Source: Chloroflexota bacterium
Lineage (GTDB): Bacteria > Chloroflexota > Anaerolineae > Anaerolineales > Villigracilaceae
Length of the DNA stretch: 64,000 nucleotides
Direction of reading: 5' to 3'
Assembly (NCBI GenBank): GCA_016219545.1
Contig: JACRMH010000021.1
Span: forward strand, 62,001-126,000
Part shown: piece after piece, positions 32,899 through 42,087 of the stretch
Numbering within the stretch: position 1 is the first letter of the stretch
Layout of the letters: the number at the start of each line of letters is the position of its first letter
The notes under the pieces: generated by a model
The model's database searches: none
The model's input: the letters and a program-made list of their open reading frames with translations, nothing else
Told to the model about the DNA's origin: nothing
Program-made: the position numbers and the translations under genes

Positions 32899-33960
32899 AT
32901 GAAGAAAAACTTATTAATAACGGTCTTACTTTTCATCCTGCTTTCTGCCTGCGCCAGCCCTGCCCCTGTTGTAACAGGGTCACCCGTTGCCACTGAGCCA
33001 GTTGTCATGCCGACGGACACATCCGTCCCTCTTACCGAGGTCAATGTGTGTTATTCAGCGCCCACTACGACTCAATCCGTCCCCTGGTATGCGTTTGAAA
33101 AAGGGATCTTCGAGAAATATGGCTTGAAGGTTAATTTGATCCAACTGCAGGGAAGCTCTAAAGCCATGTCTGCTTTGGTGAGCGGAAATGCTTCCATCTG
33201 CCAAATGTCAGGGAACTCGGTCATCAATGCCGCCGCCGCAGGTTTGGATGCGGTCATGATCGCCGGTATTTACAATACTTATCCGGCTGTGCTTGTGGCA
33301 AGACCTGAGATCAAAACAGTCGAAGACCTGCGAGGCAAAACAATTGGTATGGGGCTGACTGCTTCCGCATCGGAGGTAGCCACACGCCTTGCGTTGCAGG
33401 AACTCGGGCTTCAAGCCGGCGTTGACGTCAATGTAATTGAAATTGGCGAAGAGCCCGACCGCGTGGCAGCTTTCCGTGCCGGGCAAATTGATGCCATACT
33501 CACAACCGCCCCTTATCTGCATCAATTGCGCGCAGAAGGAGTATCGGAGTTATTCGATTTTGGTAAAGTGGGTTTGCCTTATGCCCATACCAGCATCCTT
33601 ACAACACGCAAATTCATTGAAGAGAATCGCCCCATGGTGGTTAACTTTATGAAGGCGATCATCGAGTCGATTTCTTTGATGAAAGCCGATCCCGAAGGAA
33701 CTAAGGAAGTGATCGCAAAATATCTTGGGCTGGACCCCGTTGCAGACGCCGCCGATCTGACCGATGCCTACGATAACATTGTCCAACCATTACTTCAGGA
33801 AGTTCCCTATCCCAATTTGGATGGATTGCAAACGCTGATCACTTTCACGGTTGAATCCAACCCAGATGCAGCCAAGATCACCCCCGACCAATTGGTGGAT
33901 TTAAGCATTCTAAAAGAATTGGAAGACAGTGGATTTATTGCCGAGATCTTGAAGAAGTAA
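32899..33960 (+). CDS. ABC substrate-binding lipoprotein, NitT/TauT family
   Basis: 353 residues. Lipoprotein signal with lipobox LLSAC at about residue 18, a Pro/Val/Thr-rich tether, then an NMT1-like periplasmic binding fold: VPWYAFEKGIFEKYGLKVNLIQLQG, GNASICQMSGN and LRGKTIGMGLTASASEV. The ligand could be a sulfonate, nitrate, thiamine precursor or aromatic acid; it cannot be told. GGAG precedes the ATG at 32899, 1 bp after the permease stop. The NRPS-like gene follows 12 bp later, so the ligand may feed that enzyme. Confidence 0.93.
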   Translation: MKKNLLITVLLFILLSACASPAPVVTGSPVATEPVVMPTDTSVPLTEVNVCYSAPTTTQSVPWYAFEKGIFEKYGLKVNLIQLQGSSKAMSALVSGNASICQMSGNSVINAAAAGLDAVMIAGIYNTYPAVLVARPEIKTVEDLRGKTIGMGLTASASEVATRLALQELGLQAGVDVNVIEIGEEPDRVAAFRAGQIDAILTTAPYLHQLRAEGVSELFDFGKVGLPYAHTSILTTRKFIEENRPMVVNFMKAIIESISLMKADPEGTKEVIAKYLGLDPVADAADLTDAYDNIVQPLLQEVPYPNLDGLQTLITFTVESNPDAAKITPDQLVDLSILKELEDSGFIAEILKK

Positions 33961-33972
33961 AGGATACGAAGA

Positions 33973-36606
33973 ATGGTCGTTCGGGAAAATTCGCCGCTTC
34001 AGGATTCTGACATTCTGAAAATCTTTTTAGGTTCGGTGTCAGCGTACCCGGAGAATGTGGCTTTAAAATCCCAGGCTTACAACTACACATATACAGAGCT
34101 TGATCGCATCAGCGGCTCGATGGGTGATTATATTTATCGTCTGCTTGGCGATACGGCACAACCCATTGCTTTGCTGTTGGATGACGGTGTACATTTGGTT
34201 TCCTCCCTGTTGGGTGTTCTGCGCTCCGGCCATTTTTATTCCATCCTCTCGTCAAAAAATCCGCCCGCGCGGACTCGTGACATCCTGAACGACTTGAATA
34301 CGCCGCTGCTGATCACATCGGCCTCTTTGCTCGAAAGTATGCGTGAGCTTGCACCGCAGGGATGCCGGGTGCTGTCCTTTGATGAAACGCAAAAAGGTAA
34401 CGACTCTTCCTTTTATCGGGAAGTCTCCAGTGATTCTCATGCCGCAATATATTACACCTCCGGTTCCACCGGCGAACCGAAAGGCGTATTGCGGCCGCGC
34501 CGATTATTGGTCAAACGCGGTTTGGTTGAAATTGAGAAACAGAATATTCAACCTGATGATCATCTCCTTCTTTGTTATGCGCTTAGTTCAACAGCATCTT
34601 TATCAACCATCTTTGGCACATTGTTCAGCGGGGCCAGCCTTCATATCTTTGATGCCGAAAAAACCGGGGTCGCTCCACTGAAAGATTTGATATGGCGCGA
34701 AAAAATTACGCACCTGCGCATTCCGGTTGAGTTGTTGCGCTATTTTATTGACGGACTTCCTGCGGATGCTTTTTTTCCTTCCATCCGCTATGTTATATCT
34801 GCGGGCGATGTTCTCTATTTTAGCGATCTTGAACGTCTGCGAAAACACATCAACCCCGATGTATGGTTTACCACCCAACTGGGCATGAGCGAATTTGGTT
34901 CGCTCGCAAGCAACAGTTTTCGTTTTGATCAGCCCTTTGACGAAGGAATTGTCCCATTGGGTTTGCCAATGCCGGGAAAGGAGATCATTATATTGGGGGA
35001 AGATGGCATACCGCTCAACTCCAATGAGATCGGCGAAGTAGGTCTGCGCACAGATGTGAAATTTTCAGGCTATTGGAATCGCCCCGACCTGACCGACGCA
35101 AAGATGATCCCCGATCCAGCTGACTCGACTCGTGTGATCTATCGCACCGGTGACTTGGGGCGCATCCTTCCTAACGGACAGTTGGTACTGGCAGGCAGAA
35201 AGGATCAGCGCGTAAAGATCCGCGGCTTCAGCGTGGATACATCTGCCGTTGAAAGTGTATTGATGTCAATTGAAGGAGTCCGCCGCGGAGTTGTGACCGC
35301 CCAGCAAAACCCTGCCGGTGAAAAACGATTGGTCGCTTATGTCATGCCGGTAAAGGGAGAAAAACTTTCTGCCCAGTCTTTGCGTCAGGCGCTTATCACA
35401 AAACTGCCGGATTTTATGCTTCCATCTCATTATGTCCTTCTCGCAGACTTGCCGCTCACACACACAGGGAAAGTCGACCGAAAAGCATTGCCCGCCCCGC
35501 ATTGGAATCGACCGGAGCGTACAACTGCATTTGTCGCGCCGCGTGATGAAGTTGAACAGAAATTGGTTAAAGCCTGGCGCGCAGTTTTGCGGGTTGACTC
35601 AATTGGCATTGACGATAACTTTTTTGAACTCGGCGGTGATTCTTTAATGGCGGCAAGTTTGATGGTCTCCATCGAAGAAGTGTTTTCCCGCAGGATGCCT
35701 GTCGCCATGATGCTGAAAGCATCCACGGTCAGGCAGCAAGCGGATATGTTACGGTCCGATGGGGTTAATCTAAATGAACCTTTACTGATCCCCATCCGCA
35801 CTCGAGGTGCAAAGCAACCCCTGTTTTGCCTCGGCGGAAAAGGCGGGACCCCCATCCGTTTCAACCGCTTATTCCAATACATCAGTGGAGACCGTCCCGT
35901 TTATTATTTTCGTTCACGCGGACTGGGAGCCGATGAAAAGACCGAGGATTTTGTGGAGGATATTGCGGCCGATTTTATTAACGAACTGAAGAGAGTCCAG
36001 CCGCATGGGCCGTATCATTTTCTGGGAGAATCGAGCGGCGGGCTTGTGGCCTATGAAATGGCACAGCAATTACATCTTCAGGGCGAGACCATTGCATTCC
36101 TTGGAATGTTGGACACCTATATATCCCGATATCGCAGTAATAACAAACCCAATTGGAAGCTTCTCCTAAAAAAACATAGCCAGACTTTAATAAATGGTGG
36201 AGTGAAAGGTTTAGCCGCTTATTTCAAATATTATGCAGGGTTATGGAATTACAAGGTTTACCAACTTAAGGATTGGGCTGGGCAAAAATGGACGCGAGTC
36301 CGTTACCGTGAGGTGTTTCAGAAATATGACCGTGTGGAACGTGCTAACAGACTGGCGAACCGCGCATACATTCCCAAGCCTTTTTCCGGCACTGTCCATT
36401 TATTTCATGCGGCGACTCAGGCTCGCTATGAAAACAATAGTCCGCATAATGGGTGGGGGGATGCAGGGATCGAAGACCTGATCATCCATTCCCTGGAATG
36501 CTATCACGGCAACATATTGTTCGAGCCGTATGTCTCTCAAATTGCAGAGATCATAAATCAGAAATTGAATGGGGAAAATCAGCAATCCGGGGCTGTGTCT
36601 ATCTGA
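33973..36606 (+). CDS. NRPS-like single-module enzyme: adenylation - PCP - thioesterase
   Basis: 877 residues. Adenylation domain about 15-500 with A3 YYTSGSTGEPKGV, GYWNRPDLTDAKM, YRTGDLGRILPNG (A7-A8) and A10 LPLTHTGKVDRKAL. Carrier protein about 520-595, with phosphopantetheine serine in FFELGGDSLMAAS. Thioesterase about 610-870, nucleophile in LGESSGGLVAYE. No condensation domain, so it cannot build peptides in the ordinary way. Similar A-T-TE enzymes (RalA of Ralstonia, atromentin synthetases of fungi) couple two aryl-pyruvates to furanones or quinones; that is a comparison, not an assignment. Last gene of the ABC operon. Confidence 0.9.
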   Translation: MVVRENSPLQDSDILKIFLGSVSAYPENVALKSQAYNYTYTELDRISGSMGDYIYRLLGDTAQPIALLLDDGVHLVSSLLGVLRSGHFYSILSSKNPPARTRDILNDLNTPLLITSASLLESMRELAPQGCRVLSFDETQKGNDSSFYREVSSDSHAAIYYTSGSTGEPKGVLRPRRLLVKRGLVEIEKQNIQPDDHLLLCYALSSTASLSTIFGTLFSGASLHIFDAEKTGVAPLKDLIWREKITHLRIPVELLRYFIDGLPADAFFPSIRYVISAGDVLYFSDLERLRKHINPDVWFTTQLGMSEFGSLASNSFRFDQPFDEGIVPLGLPMPGKEIIILGEDGIPLNSNEIGEVGLRTDVKFSGYWNRPDLTDAKMIPDPADSTRVIYRTGDLGRILPNGQLVLAGRKDQRVKIRGFSVDTSAVESVLMSIEGVRRGVVTAQQNPAGEKRLVAYVMPVKGEKLSAQSLRQALITKLPDFMLPSHYVLLADLPLTHTGKVDRKALPAPHWNRPERTTAFVAPRDEVEQKLVKAWRAVLRVDSIGIDDNFFELGGDSLMAASLMVSIEEVFSRRMPVAMMLKASTVRQQADMLRSDGVNLNEPLLIPIRTRGAKQPLFCLGGKGGTPIRFNRLFQYISGDRPVYYFRSRGLGADEKTEDFVEDIAADFINELKRVQPHGPYHFLGESSGGLVAYEMAQQLHLQGETIAFLGMLDTYISRYRSNNKPNWKLLLKKHSQTLINGGVKGLAAYFKYYAGLWNYKVYQLKDWAGQKWTRVRYREVFQKYDRVERANRLANRAYIPKPFSGTVHLFHAATQARYENNSPHNGWGDAGIEDLIIHSLECYHGNILFEPYVSQIAEIINQKLNGENQQSGAVSI

Positions 36607-36737
36607 CCTGCCTGCAATCGGTCAACATCAAGGATTTTTGGATATTGTGTCCCTTAATCTTTACCGCATCTTTACAAAAATTCAATAAGTCCATGATATG
36701 CTTCGGGGGCGTATTTGAAAAAATCAGGAGATGCTAG

Positions 36738-37241
36738 ATGATGAAAAAAATAGGGTTTGTTGCACTGATAGCCTTGATCGTATTTGCAGTCTTTGCCATG
36801 AGCATGAGGCGCTCGCATATGATGGGCGGAGCAGGGGCACAGCAGGACCTTGTCGCCGTCTCTGCTGATGGTGGGCAAATTTCTTTGGAAGAATTGGCTT
36901 CTATCAGCGCCGAGTTGCCGAAGAATACTGCCGTTCAGCAATCGGGTGAGATGATCGTGTCTTTGTCGCTGAATCCATATCCCCCGAGCGCGGGTCAACC
37001 CAGCCAGTTTGATGTCGCATTGACCGACCTCAATGGAAATCCAATTGACGATGCCTCCATCAGCCTGGACCTGACCATGCCTTCGATGTGGATGCCGCCC
37101 AACCAACCGGACATGCAATTCGTGTCGGACGGGAAATATTCTACAACGGCTCCCTTCACCATGCGCGGTGGCTGGCGTATTGAAGTGATCATCACGCGCG
37201 GCGATCAGAAACAATCTGTGTTCTTCGATGTGGGGTTGTAA
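36738..37241 (+). CDS. FixH/YtkA-like membrane-anchored protein
   Basis: 167 residues. One N-terminal helix (about 4-21) and an external beta-sandwich of the FixH/YtkA type: VSLSLNPYPPSAGQPSQFDVALTDLNG, MPSMWMPPNQPDMQ, YSTTAPFTMRGGWRIEVII. FixH-like proteins assist copper delivery to cytochrome oxidase. The SMRRSHMMGGAG segment after the helix is Met/His-rich, consistent with copper. AGGAG precedes the start. First of three tightly spaced genes. Confidence 0.8.
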   Translation: MMKKIGFVALIALIVFAVFAMSMRRSHMMGGAGAQQDLVAVSADGGQISLEELASISAELPKNTAVQQSGEMIVSLSLNPYPPSAGQPSQFDVALTDLNGNPIDDASISLDLTMPSMWMPPNQPDMQFVSDGKYSTTAPFTMRGGWRIEVIITRGDQKQSVFFDVGL

Positions 37242-37246
37242 AGAAT

Positions 37247-37987
37247 ATGCTGCTTAGTAATCTGGCGCTTGCATTCGTCACAGGGATCATCAGCAGTTTT
37301 GGGCATTGCCTCGGCATGTGTGGTGGGATCGTCGCGATCTATTCTGCGCGGCAGGCCGCACAGACTCCGGCAGGCGAAGCTCAGCCGGGCATGTTGGCTC
37401 GCATCACAAGTTTCCTTCCCCTGCATCTTGGACGTATCACCACTTACACATTTTTCGGTGCGTTGATCGGGCTGGCCGGATCACTTATTGATCAAGCCGG
37501 CGGGCTGATGGGCTGGCAGGGCGGCTTTTCAGTTCTCGTGGGAATCATCATGCTGCTGGTTTCGCTCAGTTTGATGGGAATTCTGCCGCCTATCGAAGCA
37601 ACTTTAGTTTCGCTGACAAAAGGTAACACGCCCATGACGCGTATGCGCGGACTGTTTGGCAAACGCAGTTTTCTCGCCACGTTGACCCTCGGCATATTGT
37701 GGGGATTCCTTCCATGCGGATTGGTCTTCGCGATGTTGGTTTTGGCCGCACGGACAGGGACCCTGTGGGGAGGTGCATTGACGATGCTCGCGTTTGGATT
37801 GGGAACCGTGCCGACCCTGCTTGGGTTTGGACTCGCTGCAAATTTACTCAGCCCCAAATTGCGCGGAAGATTACAATCCTTTGCGGCAATTTTGCTGATG
37901 TTGTTTGCAGTTCAAACGGTATTGCGCGGGTTGGCAGTTGCCAATCTCATACCTTCATTTTCATACGGACAGGTGATGTTATGGTAG
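37247..37987 (+). CDS. SafE/UreH-like membrane protein (COG2836)
   Basis: 246 residues, six or so helices. The N-terminal GHCLGMCGGIV motif (His and two Cys) is the family mark, and LGILWGFLPCGLVFAMLVLA repeats a PCG element, as in DsbD-like proteins. Members near FixH/CcoI are proposed to carry copper or reducing equivalents for cytochrome oxidase assembly. It overlaps the small metal-binding gene by 7 bp and follows FixH by 5 bp. Confidence 0.85.
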   Translation: MLLSNLALAFVTGIISSFGHCLGMCGGIVAIYSARQAAQTPAGEAQPGMLARITSFLPLHLGRITTYTFFGALIGLAGSLIDQAGGLMGWQGGFSVLVGIIMLLVSLSLMGILPPIEATLVSLTKGNTPMTRMRGLFGKRSFLATLTLGILWGFLPCGLVFAMLVLAARTGTLWGGALTMLAFGLGTVPTLLGFGLAANLLSPKLRGRLQSFAAILLMLFAVQTVLRGLAVANLIPSFSYGQVMLW

Positions 37988-38160
37988 ATACGATCAAATG
38001 CGACCATTGCGGCGCAGAAGCCAACGCGAAATATGTGATCACAAAAGAGTTTGATGGGAAGACCTTGAATTTTTGCTGCCGGGGTTGTTTACAAGTGTAT
38101 GAGATGCTGCACGAAGAGAATTCCCCCCAACAACCAAAAGACGAAAAAACTAAAAAGTAA
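37981..38160 (+). CDS. Small cysteine-rich metal-binding protein (CcoI N-terminal type)
   Basis: 59 residues. KCDHCGAEANAKYV and FCCRGCLQVYEML give two cysteine pairs; the FCCxGC phrase matches the metal-binding domain at the N-terminus of CcoI/FixI-type copper ATPases. Here it stands alone without ATPase domain, then a charged tail. It overlaps the SafE-like gene by 7 bp. It may hand copper to the membrane partner, or to an ATPase elsewhere (inference). Confidence 0.8.
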   Translation: MVDTIKCDHCGAEANAKYVITKEFDGKTLNFCCRGCLQVYEMLHEENSPQQPKDEKTKK

Positions 38161-38182
38161 AATAATCTAAATCACCAGTACC

Positions 38183-38212
38183 ATAGCCGGTCATATAACC
38201 GACTATTTTCTT
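38183..38212 (+). terminator. Probable terminator of the FixH-SafE unit
   Basis: ATAGCCGGT / ACCGACTAT stem with one mismatch around CATATA, then TTTTCTTT. Moderate strength, converging with the subtilase gene. Confidence 0.5.
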
Positions 38213-40020
38213 TATGGCTTTGCTATGACAATGGTTGTACCATTGCTGTCACCATCGGGATCATCATTAAGGTGTGAGAAATAGGGCAAGGTTGCATGGG
38301 TTACATTGGTTACTGATAATGTAACTTTTGCTATCTTGGCTTTGAGTTTCATTTTGAAGATCTGGCAAACACCGCTGGAATTTGTAGTGCACGTTGCAGA
38401 CCCCTTTATTGTTCCGCTCCATTTTATGGTGACGGTTGCATTCACGACGGGTTTCTCATTTGAATCATAAACCTTGATCGTCACGGCTGTATTCCATTTA
38501 TTACCTGACGTTGTGGAGATGGCATCCAGATCGCTAATATGAATTCTGCTTCGCAGCAGTATTTCCATTGGTATCGGAGTGCTCTTAGGGGTGGGGATGA
38601 ATGAAAAATCATCTGTTGCTGTGGGGGTGGGAATGGCGAATTGCCATTGATATGCCGCCAACAAGTTTAATTCCCCGAATCCGTAAACATCATCCGGTCC
38701 TGCAGCGCCAAGGTCTGTAGCGGAGTTTACCAAAGCGCTTGCTTGATCACTGGCAGAGAGATGGGGAAAAGCCGAAAGAAGTAAAGCCAATCCGCCCGCA
38801 ACATGCGGTGCTGCAAATGAAGTTCCGGAGTCTGTGTAATAGGTGCCAAATAATCCTGTCGTGCGGATGTCAGTTCCCGGCGCGACCAGTTCGGGAAACG
38901 GTTCGGTGGAGCCGCCGCATGTAGACGGTCCGCGACTGCTGATTGCGGAAATTTGTCCGATGTTATCTGTTGCCCCAACTGCAAATGCGGAGGGGTTATT
39001 CGATGGGCTGTAACTTGAGCTGCTATTTGGTCCGCCATTGCCTGCCGCGAAAATAGGCAGGATGCCGGCCGCGCGAAGCGACTGCAAGTCTGCTTCAAAC
39101 TCTAAATAACAACCGGGATTGGCATAGGTCCAGGAATTATTGACAACCTGCGGCGCATCATCCGTGACCGGGTTATGGTCCGGGTCCAATAGCCATTGAA
39201 AACCCTGATGGATGGCCGTCGCGGTGCCGCCGCCCTGGTCGTTGAATATTTTTACCGCGATCCATTGAGCGCCCGGTGCAACACCGATACTTGTCCCGCT
39301 TGAATCGCCGCCGACCATGATACCGGTCGTCCATGTGCCATGTCCATTTAGATCAATCGGGCTGGTGGGATGCTGGTTGTAGGGGTCGAACCAACTGTTC
39401 GATCCGCTGCGCCACCGGTTTGCGAGATCGGGATGAGAAACATCCACGCCTGTATCCATACTTGCGACGACAACGCCCTGCCCTGAATATCCCATACTCC
39501 ATAAAACCGGGGCGTTGATAAAAGAAATATTTGCTTCGGGTATCCCCATGGTCACCGGAGTGATCTGTATATCATCAGGAGTAATCGAGAGCACATCTGG
39601 GCGCTCTGCCAACTCATTAATTACCTCTCTGGAGGCGGTGACGGAAAATCCATTGAATATCCAAAATGAATCGAAACTTTTCACCGATCCCTGACTTTTA
39701 CGGGTAAGAAGTAATTTTTCAACCTGACCTTGCGTAGCATTGGCTGCGTCTTGTAAAGCACGGATAACGTTTTCAGATTGCTTTAACTGGTCTTTATTTT
39801 GGTACGGTGACAAATCGCCCTGTGCTCGCAAAGTGACAATGACCGTTATCATGTCGCCGGACGGCAATTGGTTTAACCTCTCTTTTACCAGTGGATCAAA
39901 CTTATCAATTCTGTCCGGCAAAGTTTTAAGAGTGTAGCTGCTGGCATGCGCAGATTGAATCGGTTTCAAGATCGAGACCATAAATAATATGGCGATAACA
40001 ATCGGGATGAACTTTTTCAA
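38212..40020 (-). CDS. Secreted subtilisin-like serine protease (S8) with Ig-like tail
   Basis: 602 residues. Signal peptide about 1-26, then an I9-type inhibitory propeptide (about 30-140), then the S8 domain with Asp in VVASMDTGVDVSHPD, His in LNGHGTWTTGIM, and Ser in SGTSFAAPHVAGGLA; Asn in FAAGNGGPNS is the oxyanion residue. A Thr/Pro-rich linker leads to a C-terminal Ig-like domain (VKVYDSNEKPVVNATVTIKW). It is the last of the co-oriented surface genes and could process them, which is inference. Confidence 0.92.
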   Translation of the reverse strand: MKKFIPIVIAILFMVSILKPIQSAHASSYTLKTLPDRIDKFDPLVKERLNQLPSGDMITVIVTLRAQGDLSPYQNKDQLKQSENVIRALQDAANATQGQVEKLLLTRKSQGSVKSFDSFWIFNGFSVTASREVINELAERPDVLSITPDDIQITPVTMGIPEANISFINAPVLWSMGYSGQGVVVASMDTGVDVSHPDLANRWRSGSNSWFDPYNQHPTSPIDLNGHGTWTTGIMVGGDSSGTSIGVAPGAQWIAVKIFNDQGGGTATAIHQGFQWLLDPDHNPVTDDAPQVVNNSWTYANPGCYLEFEADLQSLRAAGILPIFAAGNGGPNSSSSYSPSNNPSAFAVGATDNIGQISAISSRGPSTCGGSTEPFPELVAPGTDIRTTGLFGTYYTDSGTSFAAPHVAGGLALLLSAFPHLSASDQASALVNSATDLGAAGPDDVYGFGELNLLAAYQWQFAIPTPTATDDFSFIPTPKSTPIPMEILLRSRIHISDLDAISTTSGNKWNTAVTIKVYDSNEKPVVNATVTIKWSGTIKGSATCTTNSSGVCQIFKMKLKAKIAKVTLSVTNVTHATLPYFSHLNDDPDGDSNGTTIVIAKP

Positions 40021-40038
40021 GAGACAATTCTCGAAGAT

Positions 40039-40887
40039 TTACTTTACGATTATCGGTTCAACGCGGATACGACCAAAAACCAGGCTTACTTCTGATCCGG
40101 ATTGAACTGTAAAATTTTGAGTTGGGAAAAACATCATAAATAATTTGTCCGTTTTGAGCTTCCAGTGCGTGTGCATGTGCGGGGCCAATATCAACACTTT
40201 TCGGTCTACCAATATAGCGTTCTGATTCATAAGTAGAAAGTGCGCCTTATCCGGGTCAGTGATCTTCAAGCGCACATCTACAAAACTATTCATTGCAGTT
40301 ATGGCGACCAATGAAACCTGTATTCCATATTTTTCTTCCAACTCTGCAAGTGAAGTCAACGGAGTGCTGCAGACTGCGTCAAGAGACCCTACGTGCTCAT
40401 GGTATCCCACCTGGCTCGCGTAAGCATCCCACCGATAGGTTGAAAACGTAACCGCTGATATGAGAAGCAGGGATGAAATTGGAAGCAAATAACGAAACCA
40501 TTTTGGAACCAAAAACGGTGCATTTTCAGATGGGATGATTCTCCAAGGGCGCAGCAGGCAAAGGAGAATGAACAATCCTTCCACGCTCACTATCATCAGC
40601 CCAAATGGATAAAGCCAGGGTTCGATCTTCAATCCGGGAAGTCCCAGGGTTCTGGTCCAGATGAAGCCGGCGATCGAACCAACCGAGATGACAAACCCGA
40701 TCATCCAACCCCAAGCCTGTTTGTGATAGATCCCAAAAATCGCGATCATAGCGCCAAGCAGATTCAGCATGGATAGATAACCTAAATAAGGCGCTTTATC
40801 ATATTCGATCTGGGCGGTGATGAGATGGATCAAGCCTGCCTCGACCATCAACATGATCGCAAACCATTGAAGGATTTTGGATTTCAT
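40039..40887 (-). CDS. Membrane protein with C-terminal domain shared with 41573-42070
   Basis: 282 residues. Five membrane helices (about 7-24, 33-48, 56-76, 90-112, 130-150) precede an external domain of about 110 residues that I do not recognise. That domain, YGIQVSLVAITAMNSFVDVR followed by LKITDPDKA, matches the one in the neighbour at 41573-42070. Unlike that copy it has a histidine cluster, APHMHTHWK, a possible copper site. The gene sits between the Sco chaperone and the subtilase, in one orientation, so a copper or oxidase-assembly role is plausible but unproven. Confidence 0.7.
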   Translation of the reverse strand: MKSKILQWFAIMLMVEAGLIHLITAQIEYDKAPYLGYLSMLNLLGAMIAIFGIYHKQAWGWMIGFVISVGSIAGFIWTRTLGLPGLKIEPWLYPFGLMIVSVEGLFILLCLLRPWRIIPSENAPFLVPKWFRYLLPISSLLLISAVTFSTYRWDAYASQVGYHEHVGSLDAVCSTPLTSLAELEEKYGIQVSLVAITAMNSFVDVRLKITDPDKAHFLLMNQNAILVDRKVLILAPHMHTHWKLKTDKLFMMFFPTQNFTVQSGSEVSLVFGRIRVEPIIVK

Positions 40888-40911
40888 CGCTCTACTCCGT
40901 GCAAACTTGCA

Positions 40912-40945
40912 TAGGTGGGCGGTTTGACGGGAAGGTCAAACCTAC
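40912..40945. repeat. Hairpin between the Sco gene and its downstream gene
   Basis: GGTTTGAC (40921-40928) and GTCAAACC (40935-40942) form a perfect stem with outer TAGGT/CCTAC partial pairing. No T run; it may stabilise or separate segments of the message, or be a short interspersed repeat. Confidence 0.5.
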
Positions 40946-40948
40946 GGA

Positions 40949-41530
40949 TTAATTCTCTGCCAGCAGAATTCTTAGATCAGAGGCAATATCTTCCGGAGAA
41001 GAATCGGGTGTGAATCTCACACGCTGTTTACCCTGACGGTCAATGACATAGGTGTAACTGGAATGTGTCTCGCCGCCTTCCAGTACTTCCACTCCGTAAT
41101 TCTTCCAGATTTTTTCCAGTTCTTCAGGTGTGCCCGGTATGCCAATAAATGTCGGATCAAATTTGGATAGGTAGTCTTTCATTATCTGAGGCGTATCGCG
41201 CACCGGGTCTGTACTGACCATGACCACCTGCACATCCTTTGCTGAATCCCCCAGCAATTCGAGAGCCAGTTTGTAATGTGCCATGGTTAAAGGGCATTCC
41301 TCGGGACAATTTACAAAGCCAAAATACAACAAAACAACTTTCCCGCGCTCATCGCTCATTTGAAAAGGATTGCCATCGGCAGTGGTCATGCTGATTTCTG
41401 CCGCAGGGATGGGAGAATTAACCCCCACACCTTTAAAGACAGGTTTTCGATTCATGAATAAACCCGCAGTCGAAACCATCACGAGTACAACAATGACTGT
41501 AATTCCTGAATACAAAGTTTTACGATCCAT
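40949..41530 (-). CDS. Sco1/SenC copper chaperone
   Basis: 193 residues, one N-terminal anchor helix and a thioredoxin-like fold. Copper ligands: FVNCPEECPLTMAH (CxxxC) and the distal His in ETHSSYTYVID. Typical PAAEISMTTADGNPFQM and MVSTDPVRDTPQIM. Sco proteins insert or reduce copper for cytochrome oxidase CuA or other cupro-enzymes. Here it is sandwiched by the two paralogous-domain proteins and lies just downstream of three multicopper oxidase-like genes, so delivery to those is likely. Confidence 0.93.
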   Translation of the reverse strand: MDRKTLYSGITVIVVLVMVSTAGLFMNRKPVFKGVGVNSPIPAAEISMTTADGNPFQMSDERGKVVLLYFGFVNCPEECPLTMAHYKLALELLGDSAKDVQVVMVSTDPVRDTPQIMKDYLSKFDPTFIGIPGTPEELEKIWKNYGVEVLEGGETHSSYTYVIDRQGKQRVRFTPDSSPEDIASDLRILLAEN

Positions 41531-41572
41531 ATTTATTCTCCAGAGATCTTTTTGAAATTTTCAATGAAATCA

Positions 41573-42070
41573 TCACTTGGACGGGATCGCTTCAAGCGCT
41601 GTATTTCCAAACAGGATAGTCACCTGAGTACCGGGTTTTATCAAATTTTGAGAATTCGGAAACATAAGAAAAAGATTACCATCATTTTCGATCTTGATCC
41701 CCTGTTTTGCAATTTCTTCCGACGTGCGCAAAATAACACCATTATCAGTCATAAGAGACGGGAAATTCTGCGGGTCGCTTAAGAGTGTTTTGGCCTTCTC
41801 GCCGTCAATGATCTTAAGACGAACATCCACCAATCCGCCTGCCGCTGTCACAGCCACCAGGTTGACTCGCAGTCCATAAGTTTGCTCAAGGGTTTCCTGT
41901 GAGATGGTGGTAATCGTCTGCTTTGGAAGAGATTCGATTGGATAAAATGCTTTATATACATTATTTGCATACATTCCGATCGTAGCTAAAATGACCAGCA
42001 CGAACAGGATGGGTATGACTTTTTTTGAGTTCATCAGATTCATTGTGCGGATGGCGTTTATGGCTTGCAT
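41573..42070 (-). CDS. Membrane-anchored protein with the same unrecognised domain
   Basis: 165 residues, one N-terminal helix (about 18-34) and an external domain (about 50-165). YGLRVNLVAVTAAGGLVDVR followed by LKIIDGEKA parallels YGIQVSLVAITAMNSFVDVR in the protein at 40039-40887; both also share NLFLMFPNSQN / LFMMFFPTQN and a final ILFGN / LVFGR strand. No histidine cluster is present in this copy. AGGAG lies upstream of the ATG at 42070. Confidence 0.7.
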   Translation of the reverse strand: MQAINAIRTMNLMNSKKVIPILFVLVILATIGMYANNVYKAFYPIESLPKQTITTISQETLEQTYGLRVNLVAVTAAGGLVDVRLKIIDGEKAKTLLSDPQNFPSLMTDNGVILRTSEEIAKQGIKIENDGNLFLMFPNSQNLIKPGTQVTILFGNTALEAIPSK

Positions 42071-42087
42071 TGAAAAGTTACTCCTGA

